A DNA stretch of 26,056 nt, taken from NCBI GenBank assembly GCA_023408815.1, contig JAEYJO010000059.1:1-26056 (forward strand), read 5' to 3'. Positions 1-7,308 of this stretch are shown here, in pieces. Each line of letters opens with the position of its first letter. The stretch's first letter is position 1. Position numbers and translations under genes: made by a program. The notes below the pieces were generated by a model. The model did not search any database, was not told the origin of the DNA, and saw only the letters and a list, made by a program, of their open reading frames with translations. This stretch comes from Bacillota bacterium (GTDB lineage Bacteria > Bacillota > Clostridia > Lachnospirales > Lachnospiraceae).

Positions 1-124
1 TCCTATGTAAGATTAATCCTATGTAAGATTAATCCTATGTAAGATTAATCCTATGTAAGATTAATCCTATGTAAGATTAATCCTATGTAAGATTAATCCT
101 ATGTAAGATTAATCCTATGTAAGA
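1..124. repeat. 16-bp tandem repeat array
   Basis: The unit TCCTATGTAAGATTAA is repeated head to tail without spacers: seven complete copies (1-112) and a 12-base partial copy (113-124). All copies are identical. The window begins exactly at a unit boundary, so the array may continue to the left. The unit length is not a multiple of three and the unit contains stop codons, so it is not coding. Identity between copies suggests recent expansion by slippage. Function unknown. Confidence 0.95.
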
Positions 125-149
125 GGTTATATTTCGGATACCGATAGGC

Positions 150-271
150 GGGCAGAGACTCAAAAACTGCGTTTTTGAGTTCGCTTCGCTCGTCGGGTAA
201 TCGTTCCCTCAGCTCAATTATCCGTGCAAGCACGATAATTGAGCTGAGGGAACGATTACCCGACTCTGCCC
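150..271. repeat. Branched long inverted repeat
   Basis: An outer 8-bp stem (150-157 with 264-271, GGGCAGAG/CTCTGCCC) encloses a 10-bp hairpin (158-167 with 171-180, 3-base loop TGC) and a perfect 31-bp stem (192-222 with 234-264; the outer stem and this stem compete for base 264). The loop of the long stem, 223-233, is itself nearly self-complementary (CGTGC..GCACG). The structure would fold as single-stranded DNA or RNA on either strand. No T-run follows that would make it a simple terminator. It has the look of a MITE-like or other non-coding repeat. Confidence 0.85.
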
Positions 272-388
272 TTTTCGGACATTATACCACAGCCCTTATT
301 TTTTGTTAACTACATTATAAAGTAATTTCTGCACGGGGCTGCTGAAATTTGTTTTGAAATTACAAATGTAAAATCTTAATTTTACCTA

Positions 389-416
389 TTGACAATGCAT
401 TAACTCCTAGTATAAT
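389..416 (+). promoter_or_regulatory. Near-consensus sigma-A promoter of the pot operon
   Basis: TTGACA at 389-394 and TATAAT at 411-416 are both perfect hexamers, 16 bases apart. Transcription should start near 423, leaving a leader of about 85 bases before the regulator gene at 508. Confidence 0.85.
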
Positions 417-441
417 TGTTATCAGCGTTTGTTTAGTATCA

Positions 442-458
442 GTAAACTTTGTGTTTAC
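442..458. promoter_or_regulatory. Candidate operator downstream of the pot promoter
   Basis: GTAAAC (442-447) and GTTTAC (453-458) are a perfect 6-base inverted repeat around TTTGT. A related half site (TTTAGTATCAGTAAA) overlaps on the left. The element lies about 20 bases after the expected transcription start, a good place for repression by the XRE/cupin protein encoded next. That link is inference; no homologous operator is recalled. Confidence 0.45.
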
Positions 459-507
459 CTTTTCTTTACAAAAGGAACGGACACACCACGAAAAAAAGCG
501 GTAAAAT

Positions 508-1050
508 ATGGAAATAGGAAACAAATTAAAGGAACTACGAATACAGAAAGGGCTGACGCAGGAAGAACTTGGAGCGCGGTGTGAGTTATCGAAGGGGTTT
601 ATTTCACAGCTCGAGCGCGATTTGACTTCTCCGTCTATCGCTACCCTTATGGATATTTTGCAATGTCTTGGAACGGATTTGCAGGAGTTTTTCTCAGAGA
701 ATCCGCAAGAGGAGCAGATTGTATTTCACGAAACGGACTACTTCGAAAAAATCGATGAAGAGCTTGGCAACAAAATTGAGTGGATTATTCCCAATGCCCA
801 GAAGAACATTATGGAACCGATTCGACTGACCTTGGCTCCGGGCGGTTCCACTTATCCGGATAACCCTCATGAAGGGGAGGAATTCGGCTACGTTTTATCC
901 GGAAGCATCGCCATTACTTTGGGAAAGAAAACAATTCGCGCCAAAAAAGGGGAAACTTTTTACTTCACACCGAATACGACACATTATATTACCGCAAACA
1001 AGAAAACCGGAGCAGTCATCCTATGGATCAGCTCTCCGCCCAGTTTTTAA
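508..1050 (+). CDS. XRE-family regulator with cupin domain (PuuR-like)
   Basis: Likely transcriptional regulator of the polyamine transport genes that follow. Residues about 6-60 form a helix-turn-helix of the HTH_3/XRE type (LTQEELGARCELSKGFISQ); residues about 100-178 form a cupin barrel (HEGEEFGYVLSG at 121-132, TPNTTHY at 154-160) that in this family usually senses a small ligand. The 180-residue length is normal for XRE-cupin proteins. It is the first gene after a strong promoter and ends 26 bases before potA. The ribosome binding site is weak; the start is chosen because the HTH begins immediately. Binding of polyamines is inferred from context (PuuR and related regulators), not seen. 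Confidence 0.9.
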   Translation: MEIGNKLKELRIQKGLTQEELGARCELSKGFISQLERDLTSPSIATLMDILQCLGTDLQEFFSENPQEEQIVFHETDYFEKIDEELGNKIEWIIPNAQKNIMEPIRLTLAPGGSTYPDNPHEGEEFGYVLSGSIAITLGKKTIRAKKGETFYFTPNTTHYITANKKTGAVILWISSPPSF

Positions 1051-1076
1051 CTTTTACGTACCGGAGGATCTCTTCT

Positions 1077-2150
1077 ATGAATAAAGAATTAATTAATTTA
1101 ATCGATATATCGAAATCCTTTGATGGAGAAATGGTCTTGGACGAATTGCATCTGAATATTCACGAGAACGAGTTCCTCACTCTGCTCGGTCCGAGCGGAT
1201 GCGGGAAAACTACCACTTTGCGCATACTCGGCGGTTTTGTTACCCCGGACAAGGGCAAAGTCGTTTTCGGCGGGCAGGATATTACGAACACTCCTCCTAA
1301 CAAGCGCCAGCTTAATACCGTATTTCAAAAATACGCGCTTTTTACCCATATGAATATTGCCGAAAATATAGCTTTCGGGCTTAAAATCAAGAATAAAAGT
1401 AAAAACTATATTGATGATAAAATTAAGTATGCCCTAAAACTTGTAAATCTGGAAGGTTATGAAAAGCGTATGCCGGATTCCTTAAGCGGCGGCCAGCAGC
1501 AGCGTATCGCTATCGCACGCGCTATCGTAAATGAACCCAAGGTGCTGCTTTTGGATGAGCCTCTGGGTGCACTGGATCTGAAGCTTCGGCAGGATATGCA
1601 GTATGAGCTGATCCGTTTGAAGAACGAATTAGGGATTACCTTTATTTACGTTACTCACGATCAGGAGGAAGCCCTTACCATGTCAGATACCATCGTTGTT
1701 ATGAATCAGGGCTATATCCAGCAGATAGGAACACCCGAAACAATCTACAATGAGCCGGAAAACGCCTTTGTTGCCGACTTTATCGGAGACAGCAACATCA
1801 TTGCCTCGATGATGTTAGAGGATAAGCTGGTGTCAATTCTGGGTGCGAAATTTGCCTGCGTGGATACAGGATTCGGCCATAACAAGCCGGTGGATGTGGT
1901 TATTCGTCCTGAGGATGTGGAACTTACAAAACCGGAAGAGGGTACAATCCAGGGGACCGTCACTCATTTAATATTTAAAGGTGTTCATTACGAAATGGAG
2001 GTTACCGCAAACGGGTTCGAATGGCTGGTTCATTCTACCGGTATGTTTCCTGTGGGTACACCGGTAGGCATTAAGATAGATCCGTTCAACATCCAGATCA
2101 TGAACAAACCGGCATCGGAAGACGAGGAGGCTGTAGGCGTTGAAGAATAG
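1077..2150 (+). CDS. potA: Spermidine/putrescine ABC transporter ATP-binding protein PotA
   Basis: ATPase subunit that powers polyamine import at the inner face of the membrane. Visible motifs: Walker A GPSGCGKTT (residues 38-46), Q-loop (FQ, 83-84), signature LSGGQQQR (136-143), Walker B VLLLDE (156-161) and the switch histidine in THDQ (193-196). A TOBE-like domain fills roughly residues 280-350. The frame is open from 1023, but ATG 1077 has GGAGGA at 1063-1068, 8 bases upstream, and gives the usual N terminus (357 residues). It overlaps potB by 11 bases, so the two are probably translationally coupled. Confidence 0.95.
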   Translation: MNKELINLIDISKSFDGEMVLDELHLNIHENEFLTLLGPSGCGKTTTLRILGGFVTPDKGKVVFGGQDITNTPPNKRQLNTVFQKYALFTHMNIAENIAFGLKIKNKSKNYIDDKIKYALKLVNLEGYEKRMPDSLSGGQQQRIAIARAIVNEPKVLLLDEPLGALDLKLRQDMQYELIRLKNELGITFIYVTHDQEEALTMSDTIVVMNQGYIQQIGTPETIYNEPENAFVADFIGDSNIIASMMLEDKLVSILGAKFACVDTGFGHNKPVDVVIRPEDVELTKPEEGTIQGTVTHLIFKGVHYEMEVTANGFEWLVHSTGMFPVGTPVGIKIDPFNIQIMNKPASEDEEAVGVEE

Positions 2151-2967
2151 CAAATCATCCCAAAGGCTTTTGTCCTCTCCCTACATCGCATGGGCCGTTA
2201 TTTTTATTATCGTTCCCTTGTGTATGGTATTTTACTATGGACTGACCGATAAGACCGGCACCTTCACTTTGGAGAATGTGACGGAGATTATGTCCGCGGA
2301 GCATGCAAAAGCACTTTGGCTCTCATTGGGATTATCCCTTATCAGCACTGTTATATGCTTTTTCATCGCTTATCCTCTGGCGATGATTCTGGCAAATATG
2401 AACGTGAACCAGCACAGCTTCATCGTTCTCATTTTTATTCTTCCCATGTGGATGAACTTTTTACTCCGTACTCTCGCGTGGCAGACTCTTTTAGAAAAGA
2501 CGGGCGTCATCAACAACGTGCTGGCAATTCTTCATCTGCCTTCCTTAAATATTATTAATACGCCTTATGCCATTGTGCTTGGCATGGTCTATAACTTTCT
2601 GCCCTTTATGGTGCTGCCCCTTTATAACGCGTTAGTTAAAATCGACCCGAATGTTATCAATGCAGCCAAGGACTTGGGAGCAGGCAAGTTGCAGACCTTT
2701 TTCAAGATCACATTTCCTCTGTCGGTTCCCGGCGTTATCAGCGGGATCACCATGGTGTTCATCCCGGCACTTACGACCTTCGTCATCAGCAACCTTTTAG
2801 GCGGAAGCAAGATTCTTCTCATCGGCAACGTAATTGAAGAATCTTTTACACAGGCGGGGAACTGGCATCTGGGAAGCGGACTTTCCATTGTTCTCATGAT
2901 CTTTATCATCGTCAATATGGTCGCTTCCGCTATCTTCGATAAAGACGGGGAGGGCTCCGCACTATGA
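2140..2967 (+). CDS. potB: Spermidine/putrescine ABC transporter permease PotB
   Basis: Membrane subunit of the polyamine importer, 275 residues with about six hydrophobic segments. The cytoplasmic EAA loop that docks on PotA is at residues about 175-198 (NAAKDLGAGKLQTFFKITFP). The start is TTG at 2140, inside the end of potA, with GAGGAGG at 2124-2130; no better in-frame start keeps the first transmembrane segment. It overlaps potC by the ATGA tetranucleotide. Second gene of the potABCD order typical of this transporter. Confidence 0.93.
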   Translation: MKNSKSSQRLLSSPYIAWAVIFIIVPLCMVFYYGLTDKTGTFTLENVTEIMSAEHAKALWLSLGLSLISTVICFFIAYPLAMILANMNVNQHSFIVLIFILPMWMNFLLRTLAWQTLLEKTGVINNVLAILHLPSLNIINTPYAIVLGMVYNFLPFMVLPLYNALVKIDPNVINAAKDLGAGKLQTFFKITFPLSVPGVISGITMVFIPALTTFVISNLLGGSKILLIGNVIEESFTQAGNWHLGSGLSIVLMIFIIVNMVASAIFDKDGEGSAL

Positions 2968-3734
2968 TCAGAACAACTGCAAAGAGAATATATATCGCTT
3001 TAATTTTTATCTTTCTCTACGCTCCTATCGCTACGCTTATGGTACTGTCCTTTAATGCCAGCCGCACGAGGGCGAAATGGGGAGGCTTTACGACTAAATG
3101 GTATTTTTCCCTTTTCGAAAACAGGGAAATTATGCAGGCCCTCTGGAATACTCTTCTGATTGCCTTCGTATCCTCTTTCATTGCCGTTATCATCGGGACT
3201 ATCGCCTGCATAGCTATCAATGACATGAGCAAGAGAAACCGCACAATTATCATGGGTGTTACCAATATTCCCATGCTGAACGCGGATATCGTTACAGGTA
3301 TTTCCCTTATGCTGCTCTTTATCAGCTTAGGGCTTAAATTCGGACTGGGAACGATTCTGCTGGCCCACATCACCTTCAATATTCCTTATGTGATCCTGTG
3401 CGTCATGCCGAGAATGAAACAGATAAGTCCCAGCACCTATGAAGCCGCCCTGGATTTGGGCGCATCTCCCATACGGGCTTTTTTCAAAGTGGTCTTTCCC
3501 GATATACTGCCCGGGGTATTGTCCGGATTTTTGATGGCTTTCACCATGTCACTGGACGATTTCATCATCACGCACTTTACCAAGGGTGCCGGCGTCGATA
3601 CGCTGTCCACCAAGATTTATACTGAAGTAAAAAAAGGAATCAAACCGGAAATGTACGCGTTGTCTACTATTATTTTTGTAACGGTACTGCTGCTTCTATT
3701 CCTTGTCAATAAAGCACCGAAAGAAAAATCATAA
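2964..3734 (+). CDS. potC: Spermidine/putrescine ABC transporter permease PotC
   Basis: Second membrane subunit of the polyamine importer, 256 residues, about six transmembrane segments. The EAA loop is at residues 160-182 (EAALDLGASPIRAFFKVVFP). The ATG overlaps the potB stop (ATGA), and GGGAGGG lies just upstream. The gap to potD is 67 bases. PotB and PotC form the heterodimeric channel. Confidence 0.93.
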   Translation: MIRTTAKRIYIALIFIFLYAPIATLMVLSFNASRTRAKWGGFTTKWYFSLFENREIMQALWNTLLIAFVSSFIAVIIGTIACIAINDMSKRNRTIIMGVTNIPMLNADIVTGISLMLLFISLGLKFGLGTILLAHITFNIPYVILCVMPRMKQISPSTYEAALDLGASPIRAFFKVVFPDILPGVLSGFLMAFTMSLDDFIITHFTKGAGVDTLSTKIYTEVKKGIKPEMYALSTIIFVTVLLLLFLVNKAPKEKS

Positions 3735-3801
3735 ATCGTTACTCTTTGGCCTATGGCTTCACAGTAACAATAAATTAACATCTAAGGAGGATATTACCGC
3801 A

Positions 3802-4863
3802 ATGAAAAAACATTTATCTATGTTATGTATGTCTACGGCAGTTCTCTTATCTCTCGCAGGCTGCGGCACCGGTTCCTCCGGTGCAAACGGTGAGGTAATC
3901 GTATACAACTGGGGCGAATATATGGACCCTGATGTATTGGATATGTTCGAAGAAGAAACCGGAATCAAAGTCGTCTATGACGAGTTCGAGACTAACGAGA
4001 TCATGTATCCCAAAATCGAAGCAGGAGCTTCCGAATACGACGTTATCTGTCCCTCTGATTATATGATTCAGAAAATGATCGAAAACGATTTGTTAGCTGA
4101 GCTGAACTTCGATAATATGCCTAATGCAAAAGCAAACATCGGAGAACAATACTGGGAGCAGGCAAGGCAGTTCGATCCGGAAAACAAATATTCCGTTCCC
4201 TATTGCTGGGGAACCGTAGGCATTCTCTACAATAAGACTATGGTAGATGAACCTGTGGACAGCTGGAGCATATTATGGAACGAAAAATATAAGGACAATA
4301 TTTTAATGCAGGATTCTGTCCGCGACGCATTTATGGTAGCACTTAAATTAAACGGCTACTCCATGAATTCCACGGATGCCGCCGAGTTGGATGCGGCAAA
4401 GAATTCCTTAATCGAACAAAAGCCCCTCGTTCAGGCATATGTCATCGATCAGGTGCGTGACAAGATGATCGGAGGCGAAGCGGCTATCGGAGTCATCTAC
4501 TCCGGCGAAGCAATTTTCACACAGCGTGAGAATCCTGATTTGGAATATGTGATTCCCAAAGAAGGGACTAATATATGGATCGACTCTTGGGTAGTGACGA
4601 AGAATTCTCAGAATAAAGAAAATGCGGAAAAATTCATCGATTTCATGTGCCGCCCGGATATTGCATTGAAAAACTTCGAATATATTACCTACTCTACTCC
4701 CAACGATGCTACAAGAGAGCTTATCGAAGATGAAGAAATTAAAAACTCTCCTATCGCGTTTCCTGATTTATCTCAATATTCCAATCTCGAAACCTTCCAG
4801 TACTTGGGAGATGACGGCGATGCTCTTTATAACAATCTGTGGAAAGAAGTAAAATCGAACTAA
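3802..4863 (+). CDS. potD: Spermidine/putrescine-binding lipoprotein PotD
   Basis: Extracellular substrate-binding protein of the polyamine importer, anchored as a lipoprotein. A signal peptide with lipobox L-A-G-C at residues 18-21 puts the lipidated cysteine at 21. The mature domain (VIVYNWGEYMDPDVLDMFEE onward) is a typical PotD/PotF-type binding protein; total length 353 residues is normal. The frame is open from 3703, but ATG 3802 is preceded by AAGGAGG (3784-3790), and only this start gives a sensible signal peptide. It is the last gene of the operon; an IS200-type element begins within about 20 bases of its stop. Confidence 0.95.
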   Translation: MKKHLSMLCMSTAVLLSLAGCGTGSSGANGEVIVYNWGEYMDPDVLDMFEEETGIKVVYDEFETNEIMYPKIEAGASEYDVICPSDYMIQKMIENDLLAELNFDNMPNAKANIGEQYWEQARQFDPENKYSVPYCWGTVGILYNKTMVDEPVDSWSILWNEKYKDNILMQDSVRDAFMVALKLNGYSMNSTDAAELDAAKNSLIEQKPLVQAYVIDQVRDKMIGGEAAIGVIYSGEAIFTQRENPDLEYVIPKEGTNIWIDSWVVTKNSQNKENAEKFIDFMCRPDIALKNFEYITYSTPNDATRELIEDEEIKNSPIAFPDLSQYSNLETFQYLGDDGDALYNNLWKEVKSN

Positions 4864-4881
4864 AATATATTTAATAATCAG

Positions 4882-5041
4882 AACCACGCCTAAAAGACGT
4901 GGTTTGCTCTGAGGCTATAAGCCTCTGTTACCGGCCAGCGCCTAAAGACGCTGGCTTTCACTTTGTTCAAGCCACTACGCCATTGACTCGTCGCAGCCGC
5001 TGAAGCAGCGCTTGTATTACTCGGCTACCCCTTAAAGGGGT
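4882..5041 (-). other. Structured right end of the IS200-type element (hairpin array)
   Basis: Consecutive stems: 1, 4882-4888/4898-4904 (AACCACG/CGTGGTT); 2, 4911-4916/4920-4925 (GAGGCT/AGCCTC, loop ATA); 3, 4934-4940/4949-4955 (GCCAGCG/CGCTGGC); 4, 4998-5002/5006-5010 (loop AAG); 5, 5027-5031/5037-5041, overlapping the tnpA stop. Loops of stems 1 and 3 are nearly the same (CCTAAAAGA, CCTAAAGA). Linker 4956-4997 is largely unpaired. The array recurs at 25932-26056 with compensatory stem changes. Stem 1, nearest the tip, is the best candidate for the transposase recognition hairpin. Confidence 0.8.
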
Positions 5042-5480
5042 CCTCATACTCTTTCACACTTATTTTATCTTGTAGTATGTCTGCTTTTTCCTGATCCTGT
5101 ATATACTTTTTTATTGTTGCCTCGTTAAGTCCTACTGTGCTCACATAGTATCCTTCTGACCAGAAATGTCTGTTCCCAAATTTATACTTCAAATTTGCGT
5201 GCTTATCAAAAATCATAAGTGCACTCTTGCCTTTTAAGTATCCCATAAAACTTGAAATACTCATCTTAGGCGGTATGCTCACTAACATATGGATATGATC
5301 GGGCATAAGATGCCCTTCGATAATCTCCACTCCTTTGTAAGAACATAACTGTTTCAGAATATCTCTGATACTTTCTTTGTATTGATTATATATTATTTTT
5401 CGTCTATACTTTGGAGTGAAAACAATGTGATACTTGTACATCCACTTTGTATGTGCCATGTCATTACTTTTGTTTGCCAT
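5025..5480 (-). CDS. tnpA: IS200/IS605-family Y1 transposase TnpA
   Basis: HUH single-strand transposase that excises and joins one strand of the element through a phosphotyrosine. Residues 62-64 (HIH) are the HUH metal-binding motif, and Y126 in KKYIQDQ is the expected nucleophile; the 151-residue length is normal and no disruption is seen, so it may be active. The frame is open from a GTG at 5489, but ATG 5480 has AAAGGTG six bases upstream and gives the usual N terminus (MANKSNDMAHTKW); the GTG lies inside that binding site. Expression is probably held down by the stem at 5482-5547. Confidence 0.95.
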   Translation of the reverse strand: MANKSNDMAHTKWMYKYHIVFTPKYRRKIIYNQYKESIRDILKQLCSYKGVEIIEGHLMPDHIHMLVSIPPKMSISSFMGYLKGKSALMIFDKHANLKYKFGNRHFWSEGYYVSTVGLNEATIKKYIQDQEKADILQDKISVKEYEDPFKG

Positions 5481-5481
5481 T

Positions 5482-5547
5482 AAAATCACCTTTCCTTTCG
5501 TTATTGTAGTAGCTTGAACAACTCTATCATAACGGAAAGGTGATTTT
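5482..5547 (-). promoter_or_regulatory. RBS-sequestering stem-loop and terminator of tnpA leader
   Basis: Bases 5482-5495 pair perfectly with 5534-5547 (14 bp); after a 4-base bulge (5496-5499), 5500-5504 pair with 5529-5533. In the tnpA transcript this stem contains the whole AAAGGTG ribosome binding site (5487-5493). On the plus strand the stem is followed by a run of T (5544-5550), so it can also stop transcription arriving from potD. IS200 has a comparable dual-purpose internal inverted repeat. The 24-base loop carries a motif complementary to the right end. Confidence 0.85.
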
Positions 5548-5567
5548 TTTGTATAACAATCTGCCTC

Positions 5568-5585
5568 CCCCCGCGAAGCAGGGGG
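5568..5585. other. Left-end hairpin of the IS element / rightward terminator
   Basis: CCCCCGC and GCAGGGGG pair around a GAA loop with one bulged A (5580). It is the outermost hairpin on the tnpA 5' side, so it is the likely left-end recognition hairpin. On the plus strand it is followed by ATTTTTGTTT and could serve as a second terminator for the pot operon. Confidence 0.6.
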
Positions 5586-5654
5586 ATTTTTGTTTCGTAT
5601 GTCTACGTTTCTCTTTTGAGAAACTCCGTCACACTCAACAGGCTAAAGCCCATA

Positions 5655-5690
5655 TAAAAAAGACGGCGGCACTCTCGTACCTGCCGTCTT
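5655..5690 (-). terminator. Rho-independent terminator of proA
   Basis: Read leftward, AAGACGGC (5690-5683) pairs with GCCGTCTT (5667-5660), extended by GGTAC/GTGCC inside after one bulged base, with a GAGA loop (5676-5673). A T-run follows (5660-5655). It lies 47 bases after the proA stop. Confidence 0.85.
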
Positions 5691-5736
5691 CCATCAAGAC
5701 CTTTTATTCTTTTACAATGCTCTATGAATCGAGCGC

Positions 5737-6984
5737 TTAAGGGCGTATCTGCCCGTTACCTTCAATCGTATATTTATAGGAAGTCAGCTCCTTAAGTCCC
5801 ATAGGGCCTCTGGCATGAAGCTTCTGGTTGCTGATTCCTATTTCCGCTCCGAAGCCGAATTCAAAGCCATCGCTGAACCGCGTGGAAGCATTCACATAAA
5901 CGCAGGCTGCATCCACTTCGCGTAAAAATTTATCCGCATTTTCTTTATTCTGAGTAAGAATCGCCTCGGAATGCTTGGTTCCATACTTATTAATATGAGC
6001 AATCGCCTCGTCCACAGAGGACACCGCCTTCATGGAAATGATATAGTCCAGATACTCCGTACCGTAATCCTCATCTGTGGCAGGAATCGCATCCGTTATA
6101 ATTTCCCTTATCTGCTCATCAGCACGCATTTCCACCGAATGCTCTCTAAAAGCTTTCGCTAACGCAGGAAGAAATTTTTCTTTCACCGCCTCATGAACGA
6201 GCAGAGACTCGCAGGCGTTGCATACGCCGATACGCTGCGTCTTCGCATTGATAATAATAGGAAGCGCCTTTTCGAGATCCGCGGTTTCATCCACAAAAAT
6301 ATGGCAGTTTCCCGTTCCTGTCTCGATTACCGGGATAGTGCTGTTGGTAACAACGCTCTGAATCAGCCCGGAACTGCCTCTGGGAATGAGCACATCCACA
6401 TAACGGTTCAGTTTCATGAACTGTGCGGTCACTTCTCTGTCTGTGCTCTCGATGAGCTGAATGGCATCCTCGCATACGCTGCAGGCGCTAAGTGCCCTTC
6501 TTATGGCAGCCGTTATCGCTATATTCGAGAAAACGGCGTCGCTTCCCCCTTTCAAAATGACCGCACTGCCCGCTTTGAAACAAAGCCCGAAAGCATCTGC
6601 CGTCACGTTAGGTCTCGATTCATATATGATTCCAATGACTCCCAAAGGAACTCTGCACTTACGAATGTGCAGACCGTTGGGGCGGATAAAGCTCTCCAAT
6701 ACTTCACCTACCGGATCATCCAGCGCAATGATCTGATGCAGTCCCTCTGCCATCCCTTTTATTCTATCCTCTGTCAGGCGAAGTCTGTCTATCATACCGG
6801 GGTGCATGCCATTTTTCTCGCCTTTTATAATATCTCTTTTATTTTCCTCTAAAATGTACTTCGTATCGGAGATCAATTCCTCAGCAGCCTTACTAAGCGC
6901 TTCATTTTTCTTCTCCGCAGAGAGCCTTTGCAGCTCGAATTTCGCCGCCGCCGCTCTTTGTCCCATGCTTTCTAAATCCGTCAT
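5737..6984 (-). CDS. proA: Glutamate-5-semialdehyde dehydrogenase (gamma-glutamyl phosphate reductase)
   Basis: Second step of proline synthesis: NADPH-dependent reduction of gamma-glutamyl phosphate to glutamate-5-semialdehyde in the cytosol. The protein has the aldehyde-dehydrogenase fold; the catalytic cysteine is C255 in RIGVCNACES, and the conserved GSSGLIQSV (203-211) and ETGTGNCH (221-228) are present. Length 415 is standard. ATG 6984 has AGAGGG about 8 bases upstream. A promoter lies at 7029-7057 and a terminator at 5655-5690, so it is probably monocistronic here. Its partner proB lies 1.5 kb away behind fau and ynzC, with a rightward XRE gene between. Confidence 0.97.
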   Translation of the reverse strand: MTDLESMGQRAAAAKFELQRLSAEKKNEALSKAAEELISDTKYILEENKRDIIKGEKNGMHPGMIDRLRLTEDRIKGMAEGLHQIIALDDPVGEVLESFIRPNGLHIRKCRVPLGVIGIIYESRPNVTADAFGLCFKAGSAVILKGGSDAVFSNIAITAAIRRALSACSVCEDAIQLIESTDREVTAQFMKLNRYVDVLIPRGSSGLIQSVVTNSTIPVIETGTGNCHIFVDETADLEKALPIIINAKTQRIGVCNACESLLVHEAVKEKFLPALAKAFREHSVEMRADEQIREIITDAIPATDEDYGTEYLDYIISMKAVSSVDEAIAHINKYGTKHSEAILTQNKENADKFLREVDAACVYVNASTRFSDGFEFGFGAEIGISNQKLHARGPMGLKELTSYKYTIEGNGQIRP

Positions 6985-7028
6985 TTATAAGCCCTCTCTT
7001 TCGGTTTTCATTGCCTGAAATTTTATTA

Positions 7029-7057
7029 ATTATATAAGAAAATTTCATTTATTTCAA
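7029..7057 (-). promoter_or_regulatory. proA promoter
   Basis: On the minus strand TTGAAA (7057-7052) and TATAAT (7034-7029) are separated by 17 bases. The start would be near 7022, giving a leader of about 38 bases before proA. No T-box or other long leader fits in that space. Confidence 0.75.
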
Positions 7058-7192
7058 CCACATTTTTATTTCTCTTGCCGTTACTGTTCATTCCGATCCC
7101 AGTAACGCATGATGTTCTGCAATGCAAACTTTCTGCATTTGAATTCGCTTAGCGAAGCAGAATTTATAAGTTAAATCTTTTAAATCAATCTT

Positions 7193-7236
7193 TTATACAA
7201 CAATATGTTGTATAACTACATCAATCAACATAAATT
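7193..7236 (+). promoter_or_regulatory. Promoter with palindromic operator of the XRE gene
   Basis: TTATACAACA and TGTTGTATAA (7193-7202, 7206-7215) are a perfect 10-base inverted repeat around ATA. Its right arm contains a -35-like TTGTAT (7208-7213), 17 bases before TAAATT (7231-7236). An operator covering the -35 just upstream of a small XRE gene suggests autorepression. The palindrome is seen; binding is inferred. Confidence 0.55.
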
Positions 7237-7308
7237 CGTAGTTTTTCCACATACTATTTTATGTCGTATGCTATTATTTCCACAACAAAACGAAGTAGGG
7301 GTATTCAT

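Larger units (their letters stand above)
4877..5590 (-). mobile_element. IS200-type single-transposase insertion element
   Basis: A compact element of about 700 bases holds one Y1 transposase gene on the minus strand. On the tnpA strand the left end carries a GC-rich hairpin (5568-5585) and a long RBS-burying stem (5482-5547); the right end, beyond the tnpA stop, carries an array of hairpins (4882-5041). This matches IS200/IS605 elements, which have subterminal hairpins rather than terminal inverted repeats and move as single-stranded DNA. The right boundary is set by similarity to a second copy at 25932 (shared AATCA just outside stem 1); the left boundary is approximate. No tnpB is present. 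Confidence 0.8.

Noticed and set aside
1..124. CRISPR-like array
   Set aside because: The 16-bp units are directly adjacent with no spacers, and no cas gene is present.
192..264. Intrinsic terminator or retron msr-msd
   Set aside because: No T-run follows on either strand as a terminator needs, and no reverse transcriptase gene lies nearby.
4882..5041. omega-RNA of a TnpB system or an IStron group I intron
   Set aside because: No tnpB is in the window, the hairpin array lies beyond the tnpA stop rather than at a tnpB end, and no group I core was recognised.
5540..5740. Plus-strand 66-codon frame after the IS
   Set aside because: It runs through the IS end hairpin and the proA terminator and has no ribosome binding site.
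6193..6852. Plus-strand reading frame of 219 codons opposite proA
   Set aside because: Shadow of proA codon use; no family features and no ribosome binding site.
6985..7260. Proline T-box or other riboswitch upstream of proA
   Set aside because: The proA promoter leaves a leader of only about 38 bases, too short for a T-box.
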